From positions 16,650,572-16,714,571 of the forward strand of contig JABBOT010000080.1 of the NCBI GenBank assembly GCA_016165875.1: a stretch of DNA of 64,000 nt. Direction: 5' to 3'. Shown piece by piece: positions 1 to 12,322 of the stretch. How positions within the stretch are numbered: the stretch's first letter is position 1; each line of letters opens with the position of its first letter. Origin of the DNA: Acanthopleura granulata. Lineage: Eukaryota > Mollusca > Polyplacophora > Chitonida > Chitonidae. The position numbers were made by a program, and so were the translations under genes. The notes beneath the pieces are model-generated. The model saw only the letters and a list, made by a program, of their open reading frames with translations. It did not search any database and was not told the origin of the DNA.

Positions 1-1036
1 AATGTAATAAAGAGTTGGGATAAACAGAGATCCTTCCATGTGTTTTTACCCACTGTTATTTCATGTTTTGCATATGCATTGGTAAGTGTAAGACTGGATG
101 TTTCCCACCATTTCCCATATGATAACAACTGCACATCTAGAGTCGAACCAAGAAATTGGACACATTACACATTTACATATACATATATTTGTCCTTATTG
201 CAGTTGATTTGATCCAGTGGATGAGGTTGCAGACTTGAATCCAGATTCAACTACTTTGGTTGCTGTTTTATGCCTGAGGTTTAGCCAGTCATCTGGCAAA
301 GGGACTGGTTTGCTCTGCTGGCGCTACATTTACACTTAATTTTAAACCTTGATACTCTTGTAATATCGAAAATTCTTGAGTATGATATATTAAACAAAGC
401 AAACAAATGTATAAACTTGCATCAAACTGAGGCTTACATAGGGTCTATCGAAGGTTAACCAGAGTGATTATATACCTGTAGACGTACTGTTTCTTCAGGA
501 ATGTTATACAATCACAGATCTAACGTTTTGGGGATAAAAACGCTTCTAAAAATACCACCTGCTGTGATTGTGCACTCGATTCTCGCGCTTACCTTTTGAC
601 GGCACAACTAGCCTAAATAAAGCACCTCAATGATCTGTCATAACTGAACTTCTTCCCTTCAGGCTAAATGACTTAAACATTCTATCATTGGGGAGTCTGA
701 CTAAATCTGCTGACTTGTGGCTGTATAATATCCGAACACCAGCCAACAGTGCCAGTGAAATCAAAGGACAGAGCAGAAAAAACCCACTCCAGAAACAATG
801 CAAGCTTTCACATTGAAGATAAAAGCCACCTTCAGCCCGCTAACGTACTTCTGGGTTAGAGGAATGCAACCTAGCAACTTGCAAACACTTACCGCATTAA
901 CAAAGTTAATTTTGTTAATGAACATTTCAGTTTGGCACAACCTCAAGTCTAGGTGATGTATGTACTGTTTATTTGACAGAGTTGGCTGAGAGTATGTCTG
1001 GGGATCACTGTAGACTATCAATAACACTTTTACAGT

Positions 1037-1047
1037 GGGGGGGGGGG
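1037..1047 (+). repeat. G homopolymer (11 bases)
   Basis: An uninterrupted run of 11 G in otherwise AT-rich sequence. Such runs are unstable and error-prone, so the exact length should not be trusted. Confidence 0.9.
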
Positions 1048-1481
1048 ACTACAACAGAAGACACAGGAAACATCTTAACAGCAGGAAAATTTTACAATAA
1101 GAACAGAAAGTGTAGGATGCAGTGTTCAAATATTCAATTGTAGAAGGTGATTTCAGTGGGTTTCTAAATAATTTACATGTAATAAGTATTGCCAAAACTT
1201 TCTAACTGTACTTTCCTCCAGTTCTAAAAACTCGTAAGTTGAATTTGTTCATTAAATCAAAACTATTGCCTGATTTAATACACAAACAACATGTACATTT
1301 AATGTTATAATACATATGTCAAACTGAAGGTTTAAGGTTCATATGATGATGGTCAGGGAGTCACCAGCCAAAATGAAAAACAATCTGATACTTTAGGCTA
1401 ATGAATTTCCCAACCCCTGGTTCTGTTGCTCCACCCTAGCCTCTTAGCTTCCCATCAACTCCAGTTCATCCCAATGAAACA

Positions 1482-1526
1482 TCTGACATGTGACATCTAA
1501 CCTCTGACACCTGACCTCTGACATGG
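1482..1526 (+). repeat. Short CTGACAT/TGACCT tandem cluster
   Basis: About 45 bases made of imperfect repeats of a TGACMT core (TGACAT, TGACAT, TGACAC, TGACCT, TGACAT), with two neighbouring 14-base copies, CTAACCTCTGACAC and CTGACCTCTGACAT. The TGACCT core equals a nuclear-receptor half site read on the other strand. It may be no more than a tiny decayed tandem repeat. Confidence 0.5.
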
Positions 1527-3498
1527 CCATTTTACCCTCTGTACACTCAATCCTTCATCACTAATTGTCTACAAGCTAGCTGATTAGAACACTGTCAGAT
1601 ATGTCAGGTTGGACAACCCTGCTGAGACTCTGGGTGGGTCACATTTCAGACTTACACCCCCTACCCTTGGCCAGATTACACAGTTCTATCCCCTGACCAC
1701 CCCCCAGAGAGCTAGCTCCATCTCTCCCTGCCCGCTACCACAGCCACACTTGGAAAACACTCCAGAGGTCACAACTTACACATTCTTCTAGTTAAGTAGT
1801 GTTAAGTACTTCAATGTTTAAGCCTTGGAGTGATAAATTCTGGAAGCGATCATGGAAGTTAAGATTGTACTAAGAATGATGTGTCAATTTCCAGTCTTGG
1901 TCAGCTTAACTGTCAGTCTGTCAAGTAAAACCCACCATCAGTCATTCTCATAACATAATGTAACATTTGTTTTTATTTCACTCTAACATCCATGTAACAA
2001 AGTGCAACAATGTACCATCAACAAGTTTGCAGATTTTCACTCACTTTCTCACAAAAGGGAAAAAAAATCACTAGAACTGAAAACAAAACGGTCATGAGAA
2101 GACCAACCAATTTTTCATAATACCAGTCCACACTACATAACTGGTAACCATATTATTCATTTTCATGACATAGTCAATCTGCTAAGTCATGACAGCCTTC
2201 TGTTTGCCAACCCTCAAATTACAAGCGGCTCTTTAATCTTTAGTCCAGCTGATGCCAGTGTGACGGACTGGGTAACTCCTGTTAGAACCATGGAGGAAGC
2301 ACCAGCTGCTGATATCCAACTGGTTGTAGGCTATCACCCTCACCATTACATCAGCCTTTCACCCCTTCTCAAGTACTCTACACAGAGATTCAATGAGCAA
2401 CTGCTGAAAATGAGTTCTGACCATGGTTCATTACTCCAGGATAGGGCTACACAAAGTGTTGACCCTGCCTGTGTTTACAACTCCAGTTTCTGGTTTTTGC
2501 GTGGAACAGAACTGGCAGGAGTGTGAACACTGTGTTCTCACCATTACATGTAGGTTCTCCAAAACAAACATTGTAACTCAGGCAATAAAGAACAATACAT
2601 CCTCAACAGCCAACATTTTGCTTACAGATGAAAATCATAGGTGTCAGTGAACAGTCTAAGTCTGGCAGGTTTCTGCAAGTGGCGAACGAAAGTTTGTTAA
2701 GTCCATTTATCACTTGAGATTAACAACTTCCATGGCCTATGAGCCTTTATTTTAAAATGACAATGTCTATGTTAAATGACACCATGCATCTCCATTTAAA
2801 ATGAAATTAAGTTCCAAAAAAGTTGCCAGTTAAGTACACGTAGGTGTCATGAAAAAGATTTACTCAATTCCCCTAATTTATTCAAAGATGTTACAGAATT
2901 AAATGGTGGAGACTAGGTCTTGAGTTCGAAAGGCTGTTGTAATGTGAAAGACACATGCAGGAGACAATAATTGCAGGAAATGACCTCCCCTAATGCCAGG
3001 TCAAGAGTTTGTCTGACCACTGACCACTTTGACATACCAACACAAACAACTAGAGGATATCTCTTACTTTAATGGTCAGTTTGTAACAGAGAAACTGGAC
3101 AGATGTTTATCTGGGGATTGGTCAGTGTGCCAGCTGCAGCTGTGTTCAGGCCTCAAGTGGTCACTGTTTCCTGACTACACTCTGGCAGATTTCCGCATGC
3201 ATCAGGAAAACAACTGATCTAGTCACTCCTTAACAAGAATTAACAGCTGAAGAGTACCAACATAAACTACAAGGTTGATTTCCATACAAGCTGGGGAGCC
3301 TTTTGATACCACCAGCACCAAATTACATCACCTTCCACTAAAATTGGGGCCTGTTTTCAGGGAAACTTCATCAGTTCATGAAGACACTTGACATTTCACA
3401 ATGTCCAACACATAGTGTTTCTTGAAAAAAATGAAGTCAAAGGCTACAAAAGTATAGTATTATGTATCCATGTATTATGAAAACTGGGTCCTGGTTTG

Positions 3499-3592
3499 TA
3501 TTTTATTTATTCAACTGATGGCCCGCAACCATTTGCAAGTTGCTGGCAGATCTTCCCACACATGATCACAGAGGAACCTCACACCTGGCACA
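3499..3592 (-). mobile_element. Degenerate SINE fragment
   Basis: The + strand shows an ATTTATT-type end, then after a deletion a block with GTTGCTGGCAGATCTTCCCA and AGAGGAA in the same order and spacing as the better-preserved copy at 57749-57960 (GGCGGACCTTCCCA, then GAGAGGAAG). The element therefore lies on the minus strand with its A-rich tail at the left. It is the only copy I recognise in the CpG-poor half, and it is shorter and more diverged than the one at 57.7 kb. An exon-like frame with plausible splice signals at about 3580-3640 overlaps its edge and is better explained by this repeat. Confidence 0.6.
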
Positions 3593-4272
3593 ATAATCTT
3601 GTAAAATTGAGTGCAGATTTGTATACAACAACTGAAAGGTAGTGTCTCTTGCCCCAGTCACCTCTGTTACTTCCCTAAGAAACACCAAAATATATCCTAG
3701 CATTGACCAAAAGATAAAACAAGAATGACTGGCAGTATTTATCACACACATCTGATTGTACTTTCAAAACCATATCAAATGCCACATACAAGCTACCCTC
3801 TTCTCCTTAACTTTACTTCAGTATCACAGCTCCCTCCCCACAAGTTTACCCCTTATTTACACTGGATCTAAAGGTGTCACCTATCTGTGCAGAGTTTACA
3901 GCAAGTCTGTCAGTCAGAACATGGAAAGCAAAGAGAACCAACTGGCCTTGTGTTTATGAGAATCTTCTAAACACATCAATCACAGGAAATATTGGTGAAA
4001 ACTAACTGTTAAAGCTGCCCTTCAAAACACACATTAGTTATCCTGTTTCCTCCAATATCACCACATATCTGTACTTTGCCAATTATAAAAGTTAAGACTT
4101 CCTTCTCAGTCAGCCTGCTTTTGTCTGCCTTTTCATCTGGCTGTCATGAAACTATTCTGACAAAATACATGTACACATAGTCCACTTATTAAAATTTCTA
4201 TCAAATTTATGTTAACCCCCCCCAAAAATCCATAAAGGACATGCAGTAAATAATCTGCTTAATTTATGCATT

Positions 4273-4291
4273 TATATATATATATATATAT
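4273..4291. repeat. (TA)n microsatellite
   Basis: An uninterrupted alternating TA tract of about 19 bases inside an AT-rich region. Confidence 0.9.
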
Positions 4292-5779
4292 TGCATGGCC
4301 GTGTATATAAACCTTCTGTTTCAAAATATGCACCCATTACACATGTATGTATCACAAAAACGTCATGTTTATAGTTACTGTCAAGAGTACTTTCTGACAC
4401 AATTTCTCTGATGGAAACTAAATTACACAAGTGCACAGGCCAGGCCAGATGAGAGGCAGAATGTAGGTGTTTTTTGAAATATTTTTCACCCCTGGTACTG
4501 AGCAAAATCAAATGTTGAAAAAATTGTCTTTCTGAAGCCTACAGGTATATGTGTATTACTAGTATTATCAAATGGCTCCTAACCAGGCACATTATGTAAC
4601 TGACGTACAATGACACAGAGAACGACTCCTTATTCAGCATGAATGGAATCTGGGAGACATGTCCATGCGACCAAGAAACATCTAGACAGGTAACTGACAG
4701 AGAGAAGCACGACTGTAAATCATGCACAAACAACTGCCCCTTTACCAAGAGTTCACAGGGTAAAAAATCACTTAATCCATATGTCATCAGTCCATTTAGC
4801 TGGACTGTCACTCTCTAGAAGATATATGGCCTGCTGGAATTCCAACACAAACAATGAATGCTAAATAAAGTGCATTTGCATCACACAAATACGCTTTTAA
4901 CTTGATAGTTAAAACTCCATTTATTTTGTTGGATTTAATCCCAAGTTTTGCCCAGAAAGTGTGAGAGCAAAGGTGGGGTGAATTAGTTAATGGCAGTCAT
5001 AAATTATGTGACAATGCCGACCGTTTAATCTTTTCACTGCTAGATATATGGCTTCAATTTTACCAGCTAAAAGAAAGCTAAAAACTTTCAAGGGCCACAC
5101 TGCCAGTCTGAGCCTTCCATGATTTCCACAGACCAAAATTTTAACATGAATCATCTATGCCACCACAGTTTTACACATCTGCACACCATTGTAGAAAAAC
5201 CCTGCCCCATCAGTCAAAGTCAAACCCTAAACCCAGGTGCCCTTCTGATATTCAGCTGGAGCCTGCTGGTCCCTAGGGGCACATGGTAACAGGGTTGATA
5301 TTGCACATACTGTTCAGTTTGCATGGTGTGAATCACTGATTAGTACCCTCAAGGGAGCCATCATTACTCCATGCCTTGACCAATCATGACATTTTCAATT
5401 TCCATATGACATGTTAACTTATAATAACGCCCTTAAAAATTAGACAACTGTTTAGTTAATTCATAGTCGTTAGGTATCTAACTCATTGCTTTATGGCAAC
5501 CAAACACCCAACGTTCCTATTTTGTGTCCACATTACTGTATGGTTAGTATATTCCCTGTGAGTTGGTCAGATATGTAGTCACTTCTTCACTTACAAAAAT
5601 GTACAAATGTGTATTCATCTCATACACCAGGAAGATGAAAAACTGAAAATTCCACCACCCAAGAAAAGAAAGCTTCACTATGGTGTTTAAAAATTGTCAC
5701 CCTGTGAACAAATCCCCCTCATAAACAGAAGTCTTAGTTGTAGTCCCACGCAGTATATTCCCATCAAAATGGTCTTTAC

Positions 5780-6740
5780 GGTGAGATTTTCTGTTTATCA
5801 AAGGATTACGCTAACAGGATTTTCTGGCGAGGCAAGAATCAAATAAGAAGGATCTGTCAGGGGCTTCTCGCTCACTGCCTCTTCCGTGGACAAGTGCTTG
5901 TTCAATGTCATCAGCTCAGCGACCAAGGTGAGCGGGCAAGATTCAGCCTGATTAAGTCTCTATACCGGCCGTTAATTCCTCCAATTGGACCATAACATTG
6001 GCTGGCTTGTGGGAAAACAGTTTACAGCAAGTACTCCCATTAACAGGCTGTTCCCATGTCATGCAAGGTCCGGGAGTTTTTGTTCCAGATTTAATTGGTG
6101 TGACGCTTGTTGAGATCCCATTGCAGAGTTAGGAGAAATCATCTAAATCATGAGCGGCCATCGTAAACAGTTAACTACCATTATTTTGTCAGCTTTAGTG
6201 TGGCTAATCCAAGCTCTGGCACCAGAAGTCCCTCAGAATCAAGTTAAAATTGAAATTGCGTCTGGAACAGATTCCGTTCGGTGAAAATCCCCTTTACACT
6301 GACAAACGGAAGATCTGCTCCCGACCCTGAAGGAGTCTTCAAGAGCCAATGATTCCCTGATCTCGATAATTTAAGACACAGAATTGGAACAAATTCCAAC
6401 GCTCTGACCAGAAATTAGATTACATGCCGAGGGTTTAGGTTCAATCTATATTCAACAGTGACTACACGGAAGAGACTTGACATTAAACAGGACACGCACA
6501 ACGGCTGAATGCTAGCCCTGAACACCAACTGACCACTTCAGATGTCCGCACTGCCCGCTTTCCTTCTCCAAGGACCACTGATTGAAACAGGCAGAGCCCG
6601 CAGCACTAGCGACAAGCACGGCAAATGATTGCACATTGATGCGATCTGTGTCCGTGGCTGGCTGATGACTCCTGATAGCTCGCTGGTGGGCAACAGAATG
6701 CGCGCAATCACTTCCCATTCTCAACAATATGACAGTGCAG
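5780..6740. promoter_or_regulatory. CpG-keeping patch in CpG-poor DNA
   Basis: CpG is frequent here, above all at 6280-6700, while flanking kilobases have almost none. Preserved CpG inside a depleted gene body suggests a region kept unmethylated or under selection, such as an enhancer, an internal promoter or an exon. A minus-strand acceptor-like stretch (pyrimidines ending CCTTCAG) lies next to 6329 and is followed by open frames of 26-30 codons, but no good donor closes them. I therefore call it regulatory rather than coding, with low certainty. Confidence 0.35.
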
Positions 6741-8414
6741 ACCTCGAAAACCAACACAAAACTCAACCAAATTTACTCAGTGCAGAAGCAACCGTGGCAA
6801 AATACCTTCAGCCTGTCAGACATGTGGGTTGTAGGCAACTCAAGGCTATAACACAAAAAAGGATGCAATTAAGTTTGGCTATAACTTCAGATGGCCTTAG
6901 GCAGAGAGCTTTTATAACCAACTATTGAAATCACTGGAAATTTGTGCCTTAGATTCAGAGAAATAAATTCCCAATATCAATTTGGTTTGCATGGATGGAA
7001 GACAATTCCAAAACATGAGGAAAACACATCAGTGCATCGTACCGTATGAGACAATAGCCAAAGCCCAGAACAACTGTTACGACAGCTCAGAAATGACACT
7101 TTACAGACATATCCATCAAAAGTGTTCTGAATACAAGACTCACAGGCATTAGCTCATCATGAAGACATACTTCATCTATCTATATATAAATCTGCTGCTG
7201 TGCATATTAATGCATCAAATCAATACAGGCTTTGGCTAATCTTTTACGATGTTTCTTTCTCACCACAAAATCAATGTGACTATTTTTACACACATGCATT
7301 ATCTGCTTATAATCAGAGATGTCCTGAGACAATGGTGTCTGATTGGCTGAAAATATTTACTGCTTCGTCAATACAGGAGACATCAACTCCTTTGTCCGAC
7401 GAATTCTGAGCAAGGCAGGCTGAATTGGCCTTGATAATGTACTGCTCACCTGAGGGAACTACTACATGTACTAGCATTGATAATGGTGAATGCATACATT
7501 GTATATTTGATATCCATCACTCACTCAGGAGTGGGAAAACTCCTTAATTCAAGGCCAGATCATTGCTCCTGAGGTCATAATCAAATCACAAAAGTGCCAA
7601 ACCTCCCATAACCCACTGTTTGTGCACATTTATAAGCCTACATGTATTTGAAAGAGGAATGTACATATAGGACAGAAATTATATGTACCTGGCATAGTTT
7701 AATACAATTTATTACAATTTACATGTACTGTCCACTAAATGAATTACTGTTTAACAAAAAATATATCAGACCATCTGAAATGTGTACAACACATTTATAG
7801 TCATCCTGACTTAAATACCATCTCCTCTTTGATTACATAATCTTGGCTTCTTACATTTAGTTTCTGTATGTTTCCTTTATTTTTCACAGTTTCCTGCCTG
7901 CTTCTCCCACTGCCTTGGACTATCGTAGAGTTTCACATCCCATAACTGTGGCAATAATCCATACGCACCAGAGAGGTGATCCATGACAATCTCAGCACAT
8001 ACATGTAGCACAGTGCTAGGGGAAACCACATCAGGTGTAAATCTTGATTAACATAATCATTCCTGGGGGCCTGAGGCAATTTAGATCAAGTTTATTGCAA
8101 TCTCTGCCAAGAAACTGAGAACTTCGCAATAAAGACGGAAATTAAGAGAAGTACTTTATATGAACACAGGTTGGCCAAAGAAGAAAAAAAATAATCTGAT
8201 GTGTGAAAATTCATATTGGCTCTACTGCTAAGTTGTACATGGCAGCTGTACATTACACATTTCCATGGCTCAAAAAATCTGCCCTGCTGTGAGAAATAAC
8301 AGATTTGGTGCGAGAAGTTAGATAGAAAGATGAGAGAGACAAGGAACTGTGTCAGGGCCTCAGCAATCTCTCTGTCCATCTGGTTAGTGCATGGGGCTTG
8401 AGAACTCATCTCAC

Positions 8415-8480
8415 TCCCCATGCAACACTGCTCTTCTGGGATGGCTGCTATAGCAAAGCACTTCTGCAGCTCATGGTTGG
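8415..8480 (-). CDS. Candidate internal exon, short Cys-containing extracellular segment
   Basis: Read on the minus strand, a strong acceptor (CTCTTGTCCCTTTCAG) ends just before 8480 and a GTGAGA donor begins at 8414. Of the three frames after the acceptor only one stays open, and it needs a phase-1 junction, the phase left by the signal-peptide exon at 38867-38957. The 66-base exon would encode about 21 residues including KCFAIAAIPEEQCCMG, with three cysteines, as expected for a secreted or membrane ectodomain. It is symmetric (phase 1 to 1). The frame stays open past the donor, to 8092, so the exon could be longer. I do not recognise the domain. Chance is a real alternative: searching about 38 kb for acceptor-donor pairs will turn up false ones. 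Joining it to the 38.9-kb exon is inference. Confidence 0.3.
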
Positions 8481-9839
8481 CTGAAAGGGACAAGAGCCTG
8501 CTGGGAGGAAATCCAATTCACCAGTCTAAGTCTTACAAATAACCCTTGAGGCTAGTCATGCAATTGCATATTAGTTATTAATAGTATGGCAGGAATTGTG
8601 GGTGTACTGAAAAAAGCAGCCATGTTGGATAATGTGTAGAATCGTATTGTATATTTAGGCATCCAAACAGAGAGTCACATAACAATCATCAACAATGATG
8701 GCTGTTTCGGCCATCAATCGCAAGACCACTTTCCAAAACAATGTTTAATACTAACCATCAACGAGCTCAGTACTTTAAGCATTGACAAATTAGGGCTGAA
8801 TCATGTAAAGAAAAGCCGCCAACAAGAACCATGTTAGAACAGGTAAGTCCTCAGTAAAGTAAATTGAAGCCCGAGGTGGCATACTGGACACTGACGTTCC
8901 ATTTGACTTTAATTTAGAGAAGCAGTCAAAATTCTGTACTAAGAACAAACATGCTGTGCCATTGGCTATGACGGGTCACTTCCTTGGATTTGGTTGGATT
9001 CCTGTAGACTTACTGGCCACAGAACCACTCTGGTCTTGCTGGATGTTTAAATTGAAACCCAAGAATCAGTTATCTTTACTAAGCCTACCAGCTGGAGATG
9101 AAGTCCATTGAGTCAACTCCAGTTAACTGGAATTGATCATGGTTCACTTACAGCTATTGCTGGACTGCCATTGATAGGGTCCTGAAGGATACAGCCTAAC
9201 ATACATCCTAGACTGTTGACTAAACTTGTGGAGCAGATCCATGAATTCCAAATTCACAACAGGCTCCCTGATAGTGATCTTGGTTAACTGGACTACTGAT
9301 AAACCCTCTCTTACCGAAACTCACCTATCTGATTCTCGTCCACCACTTCTGAATATCATACATGTATGTCACCACTGCCAGTAAACTGACTATACTAAAG
9401 GGCAAGACATATCCAAACCTGGATAGCTTGCCACAATCGTTAATTTTTCAGCTATGTGGGTCTGTAAATTACAAGAGTAATGTTTATACCTGCTGCAGGT
9501 CTAAATATTGCCGGCTGGACTTTTTAGTGAGGAGGGTTGTAAGGTAAAGGACTGTGGTTCACCCAAGGCAGATTAACATCCTCTGTTCTCTTGAACTGTC
9601 TGAAGTATGTGACATATATTAATTACAAAGACTATAAGGCATCATTTTGTAGGGCATTATCTACTTGAAAGCACAATATACTACACGCGTATATGTAACA
9701 TAAATTAACTTATCTACATACAGTCTTTAAGTCACACAAAACTTCAAATCACAAAAACTACAAGGCACTCTCCATCCCCATTCCAACATTTTATCTCGCT
9801 AACCGATACTGCGAGTAAGAATGTAAACCAGTGCATTCT
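8481..9839. other. CpG-poor non-coding stretch
   Basis: No supportable gene. A + strand donor (ACAG followed by GTAAGTCC, about 8841-8842) follows a short open frame but lacks a good acceptor. A 24-base symmetric minus-strand segment at 9325-9348 is flanked by GATATTCAG and GTGAGTTT; it is too short to call as an exon from sequence alone. Confidence 0.5.
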
Positions 9840-10640
9840 TTTAACAAAAGAGTTCTTTTAGTCCGTCATTTCAGCCAGAATTCTGCCATCTTCAACAAAG
9901 TGGTAAAACTGTTTGAGTTTCATCCAACAAAACACTGAGCAGCCATCTTACCCGAGTGACCCGCTCGGCCATGTTTGCTCAGTCTACAGAGACGGAGTGT
10001 GGAGGGAAAGGCTGCTTCTTCAATCAATAACCTTGCAGAGCCCGCGGACACTGAGGGGGGCCTTAGAGGGATAGCGTCAGGTCCACTTACAATGTCAAAG
10101 TTACGGTACACCACCAGCGGGGCTTTAGCTAGCTAATATAGCACTGGGAGGCTTTTAGGTTGTGTCTCTTGTAATAACATGTCATACATACATAAGACCA
10201 GCTGAAAAAGTCACTCAGGCACTTCCAGTGAAGCTGACAGACCAGGGGATATGAAATATCATCTAATGCACCGCGTAATTGCAAAATGGATGGCCATTCA
10301 CAACTAGCGGCTCAATCAACAACTGCTGACCCTTTCACAATTCGAGCGCCCAATCACAGAGTTTGTTATTTGCTTTAACTAAGCTCGCTGCTCAAGATAT
10401 TGCACCTTGCTTTAAGTGCTACTCCTCCAATAGCCACGAATCACTTATTATCACTACTGGAGGGTAGGAAATATAGACGCCAAAAAAAAAAATAGGAAGG
10501 TCAAAGTGTCTGTAAATGCAGAGCATGCCCAATGGCAGGGTAGGGAGAAAGCAAGTGTGAGCGGCAGGGCACTATTTGCTAAGAGAGTTCACGTACATTA
10601 ACCCGTCCCTCCGTACTCTTGCAACCTGATACGAACTAAT
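9840..10640 (-). promoter_or_regulatory. CpG-keeping patch, possible internal promoter
   Basis: CpG frequency is clearly higher than in the flanks, particularly at 9950-10090 and 10270-10440. The + strand carries a CCAAT at about 10350 in GCGCCCAATCAC, an inverted CCAAT for a minus-strand gene. At the left edge lies a minus-strand ATG in good context with a donor seven codons on (9952-9972). Together this could be an alternative promoter of the minus-strand locus. No TATA box is placed convincingly. Confidence 0.3.
9952..9972 (-). CDS. Candidate short first coding exon (MAERVTR)
   Basis: On the minus strand the sequence AAACATGGCC gives an ATG in near-ideal context. Seven codons (MAERVTR) follow and then a GTAAGA splice donor, so the exon would end in phase 0. 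It sits in the CpG-keeping patch at 9.84-10.64 kb, which could be its promoter. No downstream exon can be identified and the coding part is too short to identify a protein. An ATGGCC in a CpG-rich patch can also be a YY1-type binding site, so a regulatory reading is as likely. Confidence 0.2.
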
Positions 10641-11009
10641 GCAGTAAATCGCTGGTAGAAAAAAGTCACGCAAATAAGAAACTCACACCAGTTCCACCGC
10701 TGATCAGCATTGTACTGGTTTTATTAGCTTACTAAACACAGCTCTTGACCTAATCATGCAGACAGGCCTGGTAATGGTCACCCATCACTAATCTAGCTCC
10801 TCCACTGTAATTTGATTTCCCCCTCGGTATTTTTTCTTCCCTCCCCACCTCACCATACAATCACCCATAGTTTCATAGCACTGCATGCTCCCATAAATAC
10901 CAGTCAGAGACCAAATCAGGAATTCCCTAGATACCTTAGCTGATACAACCACAGTAATTTAGAAATCTCTACATCGCATACATGTGGCTCTCCCTGCTTG
11001 ACTTCTTCA

Positions 11010-11022
11010 TTTTTTTTTTTTT
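11010..11022 (+). repeat. T homopolymer
   Basis: An uninterrupted run of about 13 T. Confidence 0.85.
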
Positions 11023-12294
11023 ACATGCCTGACTTTAATATTTTATGATGCTTGCCAATTACAGAAGGTTTCAGGCACATGTAATATACACTGCTCTATG
11101 AGTTTTTTTGCTTGGAACCAACTAATATGTTCCTCCTTTACAAAATAAAGCTTATTCAAGAACAGACAAATAAGATTAGACTTTTATATCGAATTCAAGG
11201 AGACAGACTGTTGGCTTTTGGGATGAGAGAATCTTATAAATATTAAGAAGTATGGAAATATAGGAATACAGGATTGCCTAGGATAGAAGATGGCCATGGA
11301 TGGCAATCCCATAGTTACTTAATTGAAAGTGGTAGGCTTTACACCAGTGTTTAAGGAGTTGATTTTGAGATTAAAATGGGCCTCAATTGTGATTTCAGAC
11401 ATCTGCGTGTCACGTTATATTTGCAATAACCTTGATGGGAATAGCTGGGATGAAATAACATATAACCAGCATTCAAAATTTCCATATCTGCGCAAGCTCG
11501 CTTGTTTAAAGGCTACTTCAGCAACCTATTTTAAGGTTTCATCAGAATTAGTGCGCAATATGTCGAGTGAACGTTGCTAACTTGAGATTGTCACTATACA
11601 GCAAGCTGCCACATCTAATGCTCTCAAGAGTCCTTCTGGCTGGGGGTAGCAGTTGACTTCATTTTAATTTCCAATCCTGAGCTAACACTGGCCGGGGCAT
11701 GCCTGGCTCCCCTGCTAGGTCTGGAGTGACCACACCGACCAAGCTGTTACCTACTTAACACTGATTACCTGTCCCATTCAGCTGTCAAGTAGGGGCTTTA
11801 CTCCTGTGACAACTTGACCACAGCGTGTCTTCTCCCAAAATCAATGCCCTGTGTTGACATATTGACTTCACATGCCTTATTTGCATAAAATCCACAATTA
11901 GAGCTCAGCTACTGGTGAAGTACAAGTATTTAAACTAATCTTGTCCAAAACACTTCACGAAGTAACCAACAGTTATAATCACTTACTAAATGAATGGCCA
12001 AATCTTGTTCTTTTCAGTTCACAATATCACTAACAGCAGAGGAATCTGGCATAATGAGGCACTGCTTTAACATTATGGTCACCCTTAACATTCAATTTCA
12101 ACTTCACCTGTTTTTTGAGTTAGCATACAGTCATTTCAGGGCAATAGCACTGAAGTCATTTTCCATTCTGAACAGCAAGGCGAATATAAAATTTGACAAG
12201 TTGAATGATGTGATGACAGTTTTTCCTGCTGGGACCTGTGAATTTCTAACACGCAACGAAACGATGCAGGTTGGCAACATTTACAATTGACAGC

Positions 12295-12322
12295 AAAAAG
12301 AAAGAAAGAAAGAGAAAAAAAA
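12295..12322 (+). repeat. (AAAG)n purine tract
   Basis: A short run of AAAG units followed by A8, entirely purine over about 28 bases. Confidence 0.85.

Larger units (their letters stand above)
1..3498. other. CpG-poor non-coding DNA, probably intron
   Basis: No frame here looks like a protein and none is joined to convincing splice sites. CpG dinucleotides are rare, as in the rest of the left half, which fits the body of a transcribed, methylated invertebrate gene. An isolated donor-like GTAAGT on the + strand near 82 and one on the minus strand at 887-892 have no good partner acceptor. The frame at 2260-2526 (+) has no recognisable domain. Separate entries give the G run and the TGACCT-type cluster. 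Confidence 0.6.
3593..8414. other. CpG-poor non-coding stretch with one CpG-keeping patch
   Basis: No supportable gene. It holds a (TA)n microsatellite at 4273-4291 and a CpG-keeping patch at about 5780-6740, listed separately. The rest is AT-rich sequence with scattered TACATGTA words and short A or T runs. Confidence 0.55.

Noticed and set aside
887..950. Minus-strand exon ending at a GTAAGTG donor (887-892)
   Set aside because: The only available acceptor has no pyrimidine tract and the peptide is featureless.
3576..3645. Short exon with acceptor CTACCTTTCAG and donor GTGTGAGG on the minus strand
   Set aside because: It overlaps the edge of the decayed SINE, so the splice-like signals and open frame probably come from repeat sequence.
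8092..8414. Rest of the 133-codon minus-strand frame at 8092-8493
   Set aside because: The frame starts at TTG, and after the GTGAGA donor the translation turns into AT-rich hydrophobic sequence without features. Only the part between acceptor and donor is listed.
8794..8842. + strand exon ending ACAG before GTAAGTCC
   Set aside because: The donor is excellent, but the upstream AG lacks a pyrimidine tract and the region otherwise fits minus-strand intron.
10681..10720. ATG plus eight codons and a GTGAGTTT donor on the minus strand
   Set aside because: No promoter-like context or CpG patch lies directly upstream, and ATG-plus-donor pairs this short are expected by chance.
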